Below, piece by piece: positions 15,264 through 26,987 of a stretch of DNA of 64,000 nucleotides. Every line of letters starts with the position of its first letter. Within the stretch, counting starts at the first letter, position 1. The stretch comes from Glutinoglossum americanum. Lineage: Eukaryota > Ascomycota > Geoglossomycetes > Geoglossales > Geoglossaceae. The translations under genes were made by a program, and so were the position numbers. The notes below the pieces were generated by a model. It saw nothing but the letters and a program-made list of their open reading frames with translations, did no database searches and was not told the DNA's origin. Where the stretch lies: positions 186,001 through 250,000 of the forward strand of contig JAGHQL010000002.1 in the NCBI GenBank assembly GCA_020080175.1, written 5' to 3'.

Positions 15264-16171
15264 CTTCGGCTGTAGGAATAGGGTTACACTGGTAGTTGGT
15301 ACTGGCTAATGATTGTGGGTTGAAAAACTAATTTGTATTTGAAGTTTGCTGAAGAACGAGGTTGCGAAAATTTGGGAGGACTGTGCCCGGTTTGTAGGGA
15401 AACAAGTGAATTAAGAAGCGATGTGGAGGAAAAAGCAAGTGTCCTCCACAACCTTCGGTATTGTTGAGGTTGAGATGATGGAACTTGCTCCTAGTTTCGA
15501 TTGGTGCGAGGGCGATAGGACTGGCCTGAACCAAGAATCTCTCAGTTCAATCCTCAAGGTGAGGCAACAGTTTGCAGAGTTGAATTATGCTTCCAGTAGC
15601 GGGTGTCTATGCAAGTGAGTCACGTAAATATAGCATCTGGAGCAGTTGCGTAGTGGGTGGTGTGATGTTGGAGATTTGTGCTCCATAAACTGACTGCTGG
15701 TATTGGGAAGGCAGGTGAGATTGAAGTCGATGCTATCGGTTGTCCGCGTGCGGCTTCTGCTAGTGCTGCACACTGGAAGAGCAGCGCGCCAAAGGCGACA
15801 ATCAGTGTACAAGTACAAGATGCAACACACAATACGCAATACGCAATAATGGGCTTATCAGAGGTAGCACAAGAAAGGCGAAAGGCGATTGAACGGACAG
15901 ACAAATTTGGCAGGTCATTCGATTGATTGCGGGATGCGGCTCTCACTTTCTGCGCTGGCATGTTTAAGCGCCTAGGCGAGCGCCAAATGGCGGTTCGCCG
16001 TAGATGAATCATCTATATTCATCTACTCCCCTGGCTCTCGATATATTGCTAAGTAGCGATAAATGCCATCGAACTAGAAATATAATGTATGCATGTACGT
16101 ACGTATAAGACGTGCACTCATGCACTCATGCATACAATCACTCTGAGACTGCCACTGCATGGCCTGCCTGT
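15264..16171. other. Intergenic region between URB1 and the eIF4E-binding gene
   Basis: This is the promoter side of the eIF4E-binding gene and the 3' side of URB1. A short ATGCA-rich, partly palindromic run (ATGCATGTACGTACGT, then ACTCATGC repeats) lies at about 16086-16135. No gene is recognised; open frames here have no family resemblance. Confidence 0.4.
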
Positions 16172-19100
16172 TCACAATAGAGTAGCCGCTTCCCCCTGGC
16201 TCCACGCATCGACATGCTCTCGGTTACAAGATCTAAAGAGCCCCGTTGCCAAACGCCTCAGGTTTACTTCGTCGGCAGCTGGTCTCTTTAGTTGAATATC
16301 GATCCAACTCACCATTCCTACTCGAGTTATGAGCGTCGTGCTTCCGCCTTCGATTTTCGTGGCCGCAAGTAGAACGTCAAGGATTTTAGCCTTGATGGCG
16401 TCGGGTATAAATGGTGAGCAATACATGGTGCAGATATGCCCGAAGCAGGCGTTGCGGCGATATATGTCCAAATCCTTTGTACTCCCAAGGGCTATTTGTT
16501 AGCGTCTGCTACTTGACTGAGACTCAACGAAGAGCTGTCAATCTACCCACCTCAACTGTCCGAAGTCCAAACACTAGATTCTCTAGCATCCAAGAGACCT
16601 CTCCGTGATGGCAATCACCTTCCACGACTGTCAAATAAAACAGGGGCACATGTCCTAAATCCCAAGTCGGGCCTAAAAGCATATACCCGTTCAACTTTGC
16701 GTAAAGGTAGTGTAGAGGATCTGCCTGGACTATTAGTGCTCTGGCTGCGAAGATGGCGATTGGTGTTGGTAATCGATTTTTGTCAATGACCCGTTTCGCC
16801 GTATTGATAAGCGCGCTAAGAAGGAAGGCTACCCCTTGTTTCTCCGAGTAATTGGAAACCTGCCAACTGTGAGCGGCAGGAAACGGTAGCTAAGTTGCAA
16901 CTTTACTCACTAATAGCTTTTGTACAAGCACCTCCAATAGTTTCAGGGCGACCATCCGAGTACTCGACTCAGTAGAACAGAGTCCCATCACAACCAGCCC
17001 CGCACAGTCGTTGACGATGATATCATGCATGTCAACCAGGCCATCCTTATGACGAAGCCATTCTCTAATAATTCTGTAGAGAAAGAAGTGACTATATGAG
17101 TCTGAATAAATATTGTTGACCTTTTCGGTGTCAACCAAGAAGTCCCGAAGCCGGAAATCTTGAAGTAGTTCGTCCGTATGGGAGCGCTGTGGTTTATCGA
17201 GCGGATGTTGAGTCACGGTCTGAGTTAAGCGTCTGGGATTTATATGAACGCGGAGCTTATTCCAGAAATTGAAAAGTCTAGTCCCCTCTTTGCTCGAAAA
17301 TGAATAAGAGGTGGCACAATCGAAGGGGGTCTTCCCACCCGCTTGGAAGAAAGCGGCGGAGACGGATTCCAATACAGAATCCGCGGCGTCGCTTGAGCCT
17401 CGGGTAAGAGCTAAGACCCGCTCAATAGTGGTAGGACTTGACTGAGATTTCGGGTTAGTATGAAAGAGCCGTCCTATGATGTATGCGATGTGCAGGCGGG
17501 CTGCCGAGGAATCAGTTGGGTGGCGGAGGAGCGGGTTGCTATTGTGACCTAGTATTATTTGAAGGAGCTTGCGGTAATCGATATCCTAGAAATATTAGCC
17601 TTAAGACACCCATTTGAAGCATCTCTGTACTCACTTCTACAATGTTTGTCGAGACTATCGAAGCTGCAAGAAGAGTGAAGTGAGGCTCGTTGATGTGATT
17701 ACTGAAAATTGTCTCCAAGAGGGCATTAAGGGGCGCAGGGTCGGATAGAGCTTTGAGGATAGATTTTGATGAAAACGCAAGACCTGGGGGCTGGTTAAAA
17801 CGACGCTATCTTGGGAACTGGGTAGATACTTACCGGTATTTATGCAAAGATCTGAGAATGAAGGTGGCACTTGGTCCTGTGTCCGATGGATGGAAATTTT
17901 CTCTGTAAGGTAAAGAAAGAATTGCGAAAAACGCCTCTTCAGGCCTGATTGTTCCTCAGTTGATGCCACAGTTCTGCTCAGAGCTAACAGGAGGCGAAAC
18001 CGGGGGGTAGTAATTATCGCTGATTTCTGGCTAGTTGCGGCGGTGTTGCCGGGGTTGCAGTCCAGCGCTTCTATTAGCTTGGAGCGGCTAGCCCCATCAA
18101 ACAAGTACTCCAAAATTCCAGGTAGGCCACACTCCCTTAGACCCCCCCAATCCTTCAACAGCGCGTTTTGCTGAGGCTCTAGGGTGACGTCGGGACTTAT
18201 CACACCTTCCAATATGGCGCTCAGCGTGTGAAACACTTGAGTGCACTTGTCCGATCCAATGGTGTTTATCAGCCTTCCACAGAGAGTGCGCAGTACCCTT
18301 GAGTTTTCTTGGATCACAAATGAAAACGCTAGGTACCTCGCAAGCCACCTAGCAACGTCCTCTTTGTCTCTGTCTGAAATGTTTCCAGATGTAGATAAGA
18401 ACGGCCATTGCTCTACTAGAGTCATGAGTAGCAGGCTTACTGGCTGTACCTCGATCTCGCTGCGGCCGTTACCATGCTCCTTGGACAGGATGGATACGAA
18501 ATCGTCATAGTACTTGATGCTTGTGCGAGCGTAGCGTACGACGGAATTATCCAGGAATTCGAAAACCGCATCGGATGGTTCCCAACTCCCCACTGGGCGT
18601 AGGCTGTTAACAAGGGCATCGAGAGATGAAGCTAAAGTGTCTTGCTGCAAATGATGTGTTCGACAGATGATGGATCGCACAAGGGCCTTGATCCGCACAA
18701 GTGGAGCCGCAGCAGGTGCTTTGACAAGCAGCCTTAGTACAGACGTAAAAGCCGTCAGCGATAGCGACTCTAGCTCAGGTTAGCATTCCTTTATAGCAAG
18801 GGCTTGGTGGGCCTACCGGGTTTGTTCCACCAGCGTATATTGGGTGAGCATTGAGCAATGTACAGCAGATGCTCGAGTTCAAGCATTCGCATTCCAAAAT
18901 CTTCAGCAGTGTCCAAGCCGACCTCTATGCGCCTTAAGACGTTCCCCAGAGCAATCGAGACATCGAATTTCTCGTTTAGAGCAATCTCAGGAGTGGCTTT
19001 GTAGTACATTACCAGTAATCTTGCGACAGCTTCTCGCTGTAGAATATCTTCTTCAGCCGTACCTCGGAAGACCGTAATTATGTCCTTCATCTTCGGACAG

Positions 19101-20923
19101 CGCCTGCAGAACTCTTGAAGCAGCCGAGAAAATGCTCGTTTCCATGCCACCGAGGTATCCTGGGCAGAAGATGCAAGCCTAAAGATGTCTATAACGGCTT
19201 CCAGCTTCTGAAACGCTACGCACAACAAACGGATTGCGAAGAACTTAACAAGCTTGGTCTTCTGATTCAAGCACTTTGTAAGAGCTTTCTGGTCAAGCGG
19301 CTGGGGGAGGATGCTTTCTATGACAATTGGTATTGGTGGAGGTCGATTTGCGAAGCCTTCCCGCCGACCACAGTATTCCGGAACAGGAAGCTGTACAGTT
19401 GAGAAGAGAAACGCTGAATATCCAATCCATGTCGCAGTAAGCTTAGGATCGAAAGAAATACTCCGTTTGTTGAGATAATAGTCGGCAACAAGCTCTGGCG
19501 CAGCTTTGAATATCGCTAGCAAAAGCTGACTCTGGAGGGTATTTGCATATGGCCGAAGCCCTTGCACAAATGTTGAGAGGGTTGGGTTCCGTACTGGTAC
19601 TTTTTCCAGATATTTCTTTGATTCTTCTAGATGATCGAGTTCTAAGCCGATGTCCTCAAGGGAATTCACATCCTGTAACCCCTCAGGATCCATGCTAACC
19701 CCTGTGCCAAATATGCCAGAGCCTGGTGGATACCACCCTGAGTCCGGCAGCAGAACCCCTAATCCCGGAGTAGTGCAAACGAATAAAAGAAACTCGTGAG
19801 CTGCAGCCTCGACAGACTTCTCTGTTGGGACTCCGTCTCCTGTCGCAGATTCAGCGTAATTGTACAAAGCTACCAGGCGGCCCAGAGCCCAGGGGCTCAG
19901 TAGGCGACTCTTTGCACTTCTTTGAACTCCCTCGTCGAGGATGAAGTATTGCTTCAAAACGCTTAGAATATCCACGATAAGATCGGGTGGATCTTCTCGG
20001 ATGTTTTTAAATAGTGCAGAAATGATGTCCCGTTGCCCAGCCAGGTCACTCTTTGCAGCAGAATTTTGGAACTTGAAGCTCACTAACAGGTATTTCAATG
20101 CAGCTGTCCGGACGGTCCCCTTCTTCTCTTGATCAGTTTTCTTTTGTGCACTTGTCCAGTTCAGACTCCTTCCGAGACCTTTAAGGGTAAATTCCCGATG
20201 TGCGTTCACCGACTTAGCCTGAGACCCTCCATCGAAAGACACTATTTCTGACAGTAGACGGAGAGATGGAGAAATAATATATTCATTGTTTGCAGAGAGG
20301 TTGCGCGCAACTAGTTTTAGCTGAGCTGGCTGAAGGAGAGTCTCGCAAAGACGTACGCCGTGCGGCCGTAGCTCGTATGTACGAGATATCGTTTTCATTA
20401 ATCGTGCGAGAACCGAGGGAATGGCAGATAGAAGTGAGTTGTTATTTGACTGTCCAATTCACCGTCAGCACTCTTCCGACATGGTGTGGGAGCATTTTCT
20501 CTTACCTGGGAAGCCAGAGCCCATGACTGCATCAGATCTGCCATGAATACGCTTGCCTCCTTATCCCCATGCTGAGCGTTCTGGGATTCCAAGTATTCTT
20601 GCAAAATATGTTGCAATTTCGTTTTTTCGTCCTCGCTGATATCGCTAGCATTGAGAGACTCGAGGAAAACCTTCAATGATTGTATGCCTATCTAGTTTAG
20701 CAATTGCTGGCTTGAGGCGTTCCAAGGACAAACCCTGTCGTAGGAGAGCTGGTTCAGCACGGTGGCTGAGCAGATCCTGCAATTGCTTTGAGGACGTTAT
20801 TGCCTCTGCTGCTACTGGTCCCGAATGCTGCTTCTGTGTAATTGCTTCGGCTTTCCTGCGCTTAGGAGGTTGAGCTTCTGCTTCTTTATTGTCAATGGAT
20901 TCTCCATATGGCCGTTTTGCCAT
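16172..20923 (-). CDS. URB1: Nucleolar pre-ribosomal-associated protein Urb1/Npa1
   Basis: Urb1 is a large nucleolar scaffold of the earliest pre-60S particle (Npa1 complex). Eight minus-strand exons are inferred: 20923-20734, 20687-20506, 20449-18817, 18769-17834, 17783-17635, 17585-16911, 16859-16547 and 16491-16172, totalling 1465 aa. Intron 1 is only 46 nt and its second AG is needed to reach the frame GIQSLKVFLESLN. The N-terminal Npa1 domain spans roughly residues 70-450. The rest looks like alpha-helical repeats. The conserved C-terminal block is recognisable as DLDIYRRN, then EGGSTTLITR, VSWI and NLRRLATGLF. The N-terminus is basic (PPKRRKAEA), suited to nuclear import. Intron 7 donor (GTAGAT at 16546) was picked over GTGGGT because only it keeps the frame. 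Confidence 0.85.
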
Positions 20924-21721
20924 CTTGTGCCAGCGTTGAAAGTTTTCGCTGGTACCAAATCTTGGTGCGCGTACAGTACTTCGCACTAGATCCTAAAATT
21001 TAATATATATTCGCTGATAACAATAATCCGTCCCACTTGCGGCCTCTCCGTGCCGCTTTAACTGTGGCTGTCACGTGTGCCTCAACGTCCATCGTCCACT
21101 CAACCTCACGACGATTCTGAATGGGCGAAATCACATCAATTTCTCCCTTAGCTTGCTGCACTGTCATCCTTAAGTGATTAAGGTATTAAACCTGGTGTTC
21201 CGGCTGTTAGGCTCCTCAACACAGACATGCCTGTTAACGCAACAGGAAGCTTATATTGGGTTCTTATGGCTCAAGCCCTCAGTCAATGCTGAAGCCCACA
21301 TTCTAAGCTCGAACGAAACCTATTGGGTTGGCCAATACACGAACCCCTACCGGACACGATTATAAGAAAGCGCCATCTCTGCACGTATACTACAAAGGGA
21401 TATTCAAAGGACAGTTGTTTAGTTTGGGATGGTGGGCAAGTAGTAGCGAGGGAAGAAAGTGGAGGTTTGAAATTGACATTGAGAGGGCGGAGAAAGCGTT
21501 GTAGTGCTCACGGAACGAATCACCTGATTGGTTGGGATTTCGTCAATGCTGAAGTCAAGTTATAAATTGCAATAGCGCTTCATAATGAACGTGTCAAGCT
21601 ATTAGTTTGACATATCAAAAGGAGGGTGCAACGTCTGTCCTTGCGCGAGAGACATTGAGCCGGTAACATCACGTTGATCCTCACGGTCGCCAAGTGGCTC
21701 CCAGCCTCCTAATCTCTCATT
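20924..21721. other. Intergenic region upstream of URB1
   Basis: URB1 reads away to the left, and the lectin gene ends at 21722 reading into this gap. The region should hold the URB1 promoter and the lectin 3' UTR. No gene is recognised. Confidence 0.4.
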
Positions 21722-22665
21722 TTACCAGTTGTGCCACAGTGCATAATCTGTGCCCAAAGCGAATACGTCGATCCGGTTAGGGCCCCATGAGATGGGCAAT
21801 GGTGGTGACTCTAGAATACCACCGAGGGACTCCCAAGCCACCCAGCTTTTACCGTCCCACGCCCTATGCCACAAGGCGCTGTCGGTGCCAACTCCGAGGA
21901 CATCGAGTCGGTTAGAACCCCACGAGACGGCCATTGGTGGTGACTCCAGAATACCACCAAGGGACTCCCATCCCCCCCAGCTCCTACCATCCCACCATTT
22001 ATGCCACAAGGCGCTGTCAGTGCCAACCGTGAAGAGGTCGATCCGGTTAGGGCCCCATGAGACGGCTGCTGGCGGCGACTCCAGAATACCACCGAGGGAC
22101 TCCCATCCCCCCCAGCTTTTGCCGTCCCACCATCTGTGCCAGCAGGCGCTGTCAGTGCCAACCCCGAAGACGTCGATCCGGTTAGAGCCCCATGAGACGG
22201 CATTTGGTGGTGATCGTAGAATACCACCGAGGGACTCCCACCCCCCCCAGCTGCTGCCGTCCCACCACCGGTGCCAGAGCGCATGGTCTGTGCCTAGGGC
22301 GAAGACGTCAAGTCGGTTAGGACCCCAGGAGACCACCGTAGGTGTAGAGACAATAATGCCTCCGAGGGACTCCCACCCTCCCCATTTTTTACCATCCCAC
22401 CATTTGTGCCACAAGGCGCTGTCGGTGCCAATCGTGAAGAGGTCGATCCGGTTAGGGCCCCATGAGACGGCTGCTGGCGGCGACTCCAGAATACCACCGA
22501 GGGACTCCCATCCCCCCCAGCTTTTGCCGTCCCACCATCTGTGCCAGCAGGCGCTGTCAGTGCCAACCCCGAAGATGTCGAGTCGGTTAGGACCCCAAGC
22601 GACTCCTGTAGGCGGGGAGGTAAGAGTGCCGCCGAGCGACTCCCAATGGCCAAGGCTGGCCGGAT
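21722..22665 (-). repeat. Seven tandem ~135-bp repeats coding propeller blades
   Basis: The coding exon is made of seven roughly 135-bp units in direct order, with high nucleotide similarity between units. Blades 1 and 4 match almost exactly ([18 protein letters not shown]), blades 2 and 5 likewise ([12 protein letters not shown]), and blades 3 and 7 share FALGTD. That pattern suggests duplication of a block of about three blades, in addition to single-blade duplication. Confidence 0.85.
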
Positions 22666-22850
22666 CTAAGAGCGGATGAGAATTGCCAGATGGAGCAGCC
22701 GCCGGAGGGGGCCTTACCAACAGCGGTTTCCAAAAGCTGCTGCGATATGGCTAGATTGATCAACGGCTGGTCTTGCTGTGGGACAACCGCGGCTAAGGTA
22801 ATACTTGCGCACTGGATGAAACCGACCAACAGGGGAATCACGTTAACCAT
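21722..22850 (-). CDS. Secreted seven-bladed beta-propeller lectin-like protein (PLL/DUF346 type)
   Basis: Exons are 22850-22718 and 22665-21722 (52-bp intron, GTAAGG..TTAG), encoding 358 aa. Residues 1-20 ([20 protein letters not shown]) look like a signal peptide, followed by about 25 polar residues. The rest is seven tandem repeats of about 45 aa, each beginning WESLGG and containing VSWGPNR, D-V/L-F, GTD-A-WH and WWDG. This is the sequence pattern of the bacterial PLL/DUF346 seven-bladed propellers, several of which bind fucose or related sugars at sites between blades. The last repeat lacks the final WWDG-W strand, which in propellers is commonly supplied by the N-terminus to close the ring. 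The exact sugar cannot be read from the sequence. A role in surface or host/competitor glycan binding is inference. Confidence 0.8.
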
Positions 22851-25800
22851 CGTGATGAAGGTCTATAACGATTGTGTAGAGTGTTCCAAAAGTGATGTCT
22901 TGAGAATGTTAATACTGTTGGACGTGGTATGGGGGTGTCAAGAATTGTTGGAGTGATGGGTGCAAACAGCGGCATGGTGCCCTCTAGATATTTACGAGTT
23001 GGCCGCCGTGTTCGAAGTACAAAAACCATGGTCGGAGGAGGTAACTCACCAGCTTTCCCGACAATGCCAAAATCAGGTCATCCGAGAACGCCACCGGTGG
23101 ATATCTCCACCTAACAGCTGACCGAGGTGGAATACTGTACGACACTGCACGCTGTAAAATTTCTTTCTACTGGCCGGAGGGACCATCTGAGGCTGGCTGA
23201 TGCCGGGTTCGTGCTCCCGAAGTACTGCACCCATCCAGTTCGAGAGGCAAGCACCTGGGACTCTGCGTTGGTGATTTGCCGTGTCGCGCAGCAATTAAGT
23301 CACAGTTCCCTTGGGCATTCGCTTCGGGCTAGCACAGCTCATCTTCGCTCACCGATTCGCCTGTTCGCGCTTCTGCCTATCCCCTTCTGGTGCTGTCTCA
23401 GGCCGACGACCCTCTCCTAACTCGCCGATGGCACGGACGTCGAGACTCACGCCTTTCCGTTTTCCGACAACGCTCCTCTATCATACTTACGTGTTGTGTC
23501 CTACCCGCGATGCACATCGCAGCACCCCCTTTCACCATGGCGAAGTGACACACAAAAGACGAATTCGCTTGAGTGAAGCTTACACCACTGGACTCAGGTC
23601 CTGCAGGTCTTTCCTCAAAATCCTTTTTCTCAGACATTCCTCTGTCTTTTAAGTGAACTTCATTTCTGGCAGAGATTTGGCTCCCGGTTGGCGGAGACGA
23701 GGGGAGCACCCAAGTCATCGATGGCCATCTCTGCATGACAGCTGCATAGCGGTGCGACGACAGGCGAACACGAAACACGAATTGATTTCACCGGCATGCG
23801 TGAAGTACGCAGCGGAAGTAGGAGCCGTCGTCCGTTTGTGTATCCCTCGGCCGCTTCATTCTGGGTTTTCTAAAGGAGCCCGATCTCAGTGCAACCTTTG
23901 AGGCGAAGGTCACAAGTGCCGTTGTCGAGGCCCCCAATACCACATCTCAGAGAGGTGTGGGCCAGCTTTCTATTTAGCTTAAAACCCATACGAGCCATAT
24001 TTTGTTAGGGTGTAGAAGAGCTACATCATAACCGCTCCCCATTTGAACGTGCAGTGAGCCTAAGGACATCGATAACATGTACGACAGCCCGATCATCCGA
24101 CAGTGCCACCAGGCTTGTCGACGGAGGGTGGAAGGAAAATAAATCAGCAGGGCGAATATCTACTTTGTCCAATGATTATAGTGAGGTCATGGTGAACCAG
24201 ACCAACCCCAACCTGGACCAAAGGCAATGTCGCCTCCAATTCATCAACACACTTCAAACTCCGATGTGCCTAGGGTGACCAATCTATAGAAAATAGAGAG
24301 CTTAACAATACAAACCCACGAGAAAGGCATACCCCATTCAAATTCAATTCTAATCGCCTCTCCGTCTATTGTCGGATCAAGGAGAATACCTGGACAAACA
24401 GTTTGGAAATAACATCCACACACCTTCCTCCCATCTAATGCCAAGACCTCACATGACTCCACTGATCCCCGGCGAATTGCTCAACAAAGGGCCTTAACGA
24501 GTGGACGCAGGCATGGCCCGACAGCGGGGGTGTTTATACGAAGACCCGCTCACTGGGGCGCTCCTTCCATCCGCGTCCAGGTTCCCCCAACGCCATATCA
24601 ACCAAACTTTCGAAGTCGCGGCCCAGGCGATGAAACTGACGCGCCATTCCAAGTGAACCTCGAGCCGGATATTATTAGATTGGACCCGGAAAACGAAGGA
24701 TTTGAGCTGTTGGGGATTCCCCCTCCTCCGGCGCTTATGGCCTTCAAGTGCATATTCACCCTTTTATTCATTCGCGCTTGTGAATAGACACGGGACAAAG
24801 AACAAATATGTATCTAGGACATTTATGGGGATCTCACCACGGTTCGAGAGCATCAAACATTTAGCTAGGCTTGCGTCCTGCGTCGAATTCGGTTTCAATA
24901 TCAATCACCACGAGCCCTGAACTTCAGGCATGCAAATAAAGGTGCACCAAAGCCTCTAGGGCGGCTCGTTCGAACTCTTTAACATTCGGTCCTACAAAAG
25001 CTCAACTACCAGCCCGGCTCGAATCTGCTTAGGAGTAGGGCCTCTCTCTCTGGAATTTTCTATCATGCGAGAAAGTGGGGTCGAGTAGCCGATATAGGGC
25101 CCGCCTCCAACATTACTCCGGCAACGGTTATAGCTTGCAATACGGCGTTCGGAGCATGCTCAACGGAGTGTGCTGCCGCTTGTTCGTTGGCTCCGGTACT
25201 ATGACAAGAAGGCACACTGTTCGACTTTCTGGTTCGTATTCGCTGGCGGCTGCTGAGATATATCTATTTGACCACAGCAGAGCGGTGATAGTTCCAATGG
25301 AAATCGATAGTGTAGGACCATGTTGAAGCTGTGTCCATAAAGTATGCGCGGGCTCTAGCTTACATGTCGAGCTAACTCGCCATTCAATACGTTACATGCG
25401 ATTTTGTCGGTTTGTCTGATGGTTCGAATGAATATGCTCACCGTAGTGACCACTGTTGGTAGCTATTCTTCAATTAGCGGAACGGTTGCGGAGGTCAACA
25501 AGCATGTATGTAGGCACATAATTAGCTCAGAACAATAGAATTGATTGCTATCGTACATTTGGGGCGACCTATGGAGTCCGGGCTGCCGACGGCCGACTCG
25601 GGGGTAAAACGAAGGGTAGAAAGGGGTAATTGGCCAAGACGGTAGCCGAAGGCTTTTCGGGCACCTAGCCACGAAACAACATAGTATGGTAACTCTCATA
25701 CATTTTAGAAAAGCAGGAGGTAAACATAAAGCAGCTCTTATATAGAGCAAGGCCTGGCCGGGTGCCATGGCTGACCGGCTACTAAATAGGAAGGTGGACT

Positions 25801-25905
25801 TGTGACTTGTTAGTGCAGAAAAGTTTTTATATGGTAGACATCATAGACTCGAGGCCATCGGCGGAGGCGGAAAGGGCACCGAAAACAACAATTATAGCTT
25901 GTCAT
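22851..25905. other. Three-kilobase stretch with no recognisable gene
   Basis: Open frames on both strands are short, overlap each other and carry no family motif or convincing splice structure. No terminal repeats or transposase motifs were seen. It may be decayed accessory DNA. Confidence 0.45.
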
Positions 25906-26463
25906 TCACCACTGCGAAATATAAGAGTTGGTGTTATTCCCAGTACCGCTACCCGAGCCGAAAGACGCCGTGGGGTCAGCGACGGGTATCTGCCGAACGA
26001 TAATATCCGGAGAGGCAGAAAAGGCGCCGCCACCCAGACCACCGATGTCCTCAACGAAGTCACAAAGGTAGATATCCGGTGCGATGTTTGTGTCTTGTCC
26101 ACCGCAAATGGCACGGAGGCTAGGCATCACGCCAATCTTATCGTTTACAGGATCAACGCTCTGAGTGCCATTGGCCGTAAGGACCCTACGCACCCGTAGT
26201 GGCGAGAAACGAAAACGGAAGTTTGGGTTATGGGAGCGCACGAGCGTTGCGGCACCGGTGTTAATCGGCGATGCGCTAGATGTCCCATCGAAGGCACTCG
26301 TATCCGGACGATCATCCGTTCCAGTGGTATTAGTCGCGGTGGTTTCAACATTCCCGACCGAGAAAATCGACGCGGGAGCCATGATTAGAATCCTATGCTG
26401 AACCACGCTCGAAGCCGCGCCCACAATGATCGCGCCCGGGGTGTTGAGGGTCGCGTACCCCAT
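25906..26463 (-). pseudogene. Fragment of a bacterial-type S8 (subtilase) peptidase
   Basis: An open frame of 185 codons matches only the C-terminal half of a subtilase. GAIIVGAASS precedes the catalytic serine motif GTSSASP (family form GTSxAxP). After it come FRFSPLRVRRVL, NDKIGVMPSLRAI and APDIYLCDFV, then SASPDII and PVADP. This string recalls bacterial S8 peptidases followed by a C-terminal accessory region. The catalytic Asp and His parts are absent, and nothing upstream in frame supplies them, so it is unlikely to be an active protease. There is no secretion signal. It begins only 17 bp beyond the stop of the neighbouring gene. Horizontal origin followed by truncation is inference; a spliced fungal gene with missed upstream exons is the alternative. 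Confidence 0.5.
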
Positions 26464-26480
26464 CCCCGCACACAGGCTGG

Positions 26481-26987
26481 TTAGTTACCGGCCAGGATCT
26501 GATCACGCATGTAGGTCATCCAGCGATCCACCTCTGCCTGATGATTCTTGAACGTATAGGCTTCGGATCCGTCATGGAGACACCGGAGCTCCGATTGGAG
26601 GTAGGGGTAGCTGAAGAATTGGCTCGCTTTGCCGATCGTGATCACACCGAAGAGCATCTTCTGGAAGTCAGGCTCCGCCATACGCATCTGTCCCAGGTAT
26701 CCCTTGAGCTGCGCCCTCTTCGATGCCCATTCCGATGCCTGATTTTGGTGTTCGTAGAATGGGTCCTCGAACACGACTACCCTCGCATTCCCATTGACGA
26801 ATTTTCGGACGCCGATGCCGCCCTCTTTTCCACTTTCATCTCTGAAACGCGACTGGGCCGCCACCGTGAAGCCGTCTGCAAGCAGGAAATACAGTGGAGC
26901 CGTGTTGACCCACATATCGTCTACCACGTCCTCGTGGTTGCCAGCTTTGATCCTGGCTTCGAGTGCGGCGATGGCCGGGTGGGCCAT
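26481..26987 (-). CDS. Conserved fungal protein of unknown function
   Basis: A 168-aa single-exon frame begins MAHPAIAALEARIKAGN and has a balanced, globular composition with no signal peptide or membrane segment. The centre has FGVITIGKASQFFSYPY and the C-terminus HQAEVDRWMTYMRDQ. I recall similar phrases (TIGKYSQFF-like) in unnamed ascomycete proteins, but no function is attached to them. A TACTAAC branch site and AG lie just before the start codon (about 26990-27010), so a 5' UTR intron or a short upstream exon is possible. It overlaps no other gene and is followed at once by the subtilase fragment on the same strand. Confidence 0.55.
   Translation of the reverse strand: MAHPAIAALEARIKAGNHEDVVDDMWVNTAPLYFLLADGFTVAAQSRFRDESGKEGGIGVRKFVNGNARVVVFEDPFYEHQNQASEWASKRAQLKGYLGQMRMAEPDFQKMLFGVITIGKASQFFSYPYLQSELRCLHDGSEAYTFKNHQAEVDRWMTYMRDQILAGN

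Noticed and set aside
21750-22679. 309-codon plus-strand frame over the lectin gene
   Set aside because: Antisense shadow of the blade repeats; no family resemblance.
26463-26482. Joining the unknown 168-aa gene and the subtilase fragment by splicing
   Set aside because: Only about 17 bp separate them, too short for an intron, and their frames differ.
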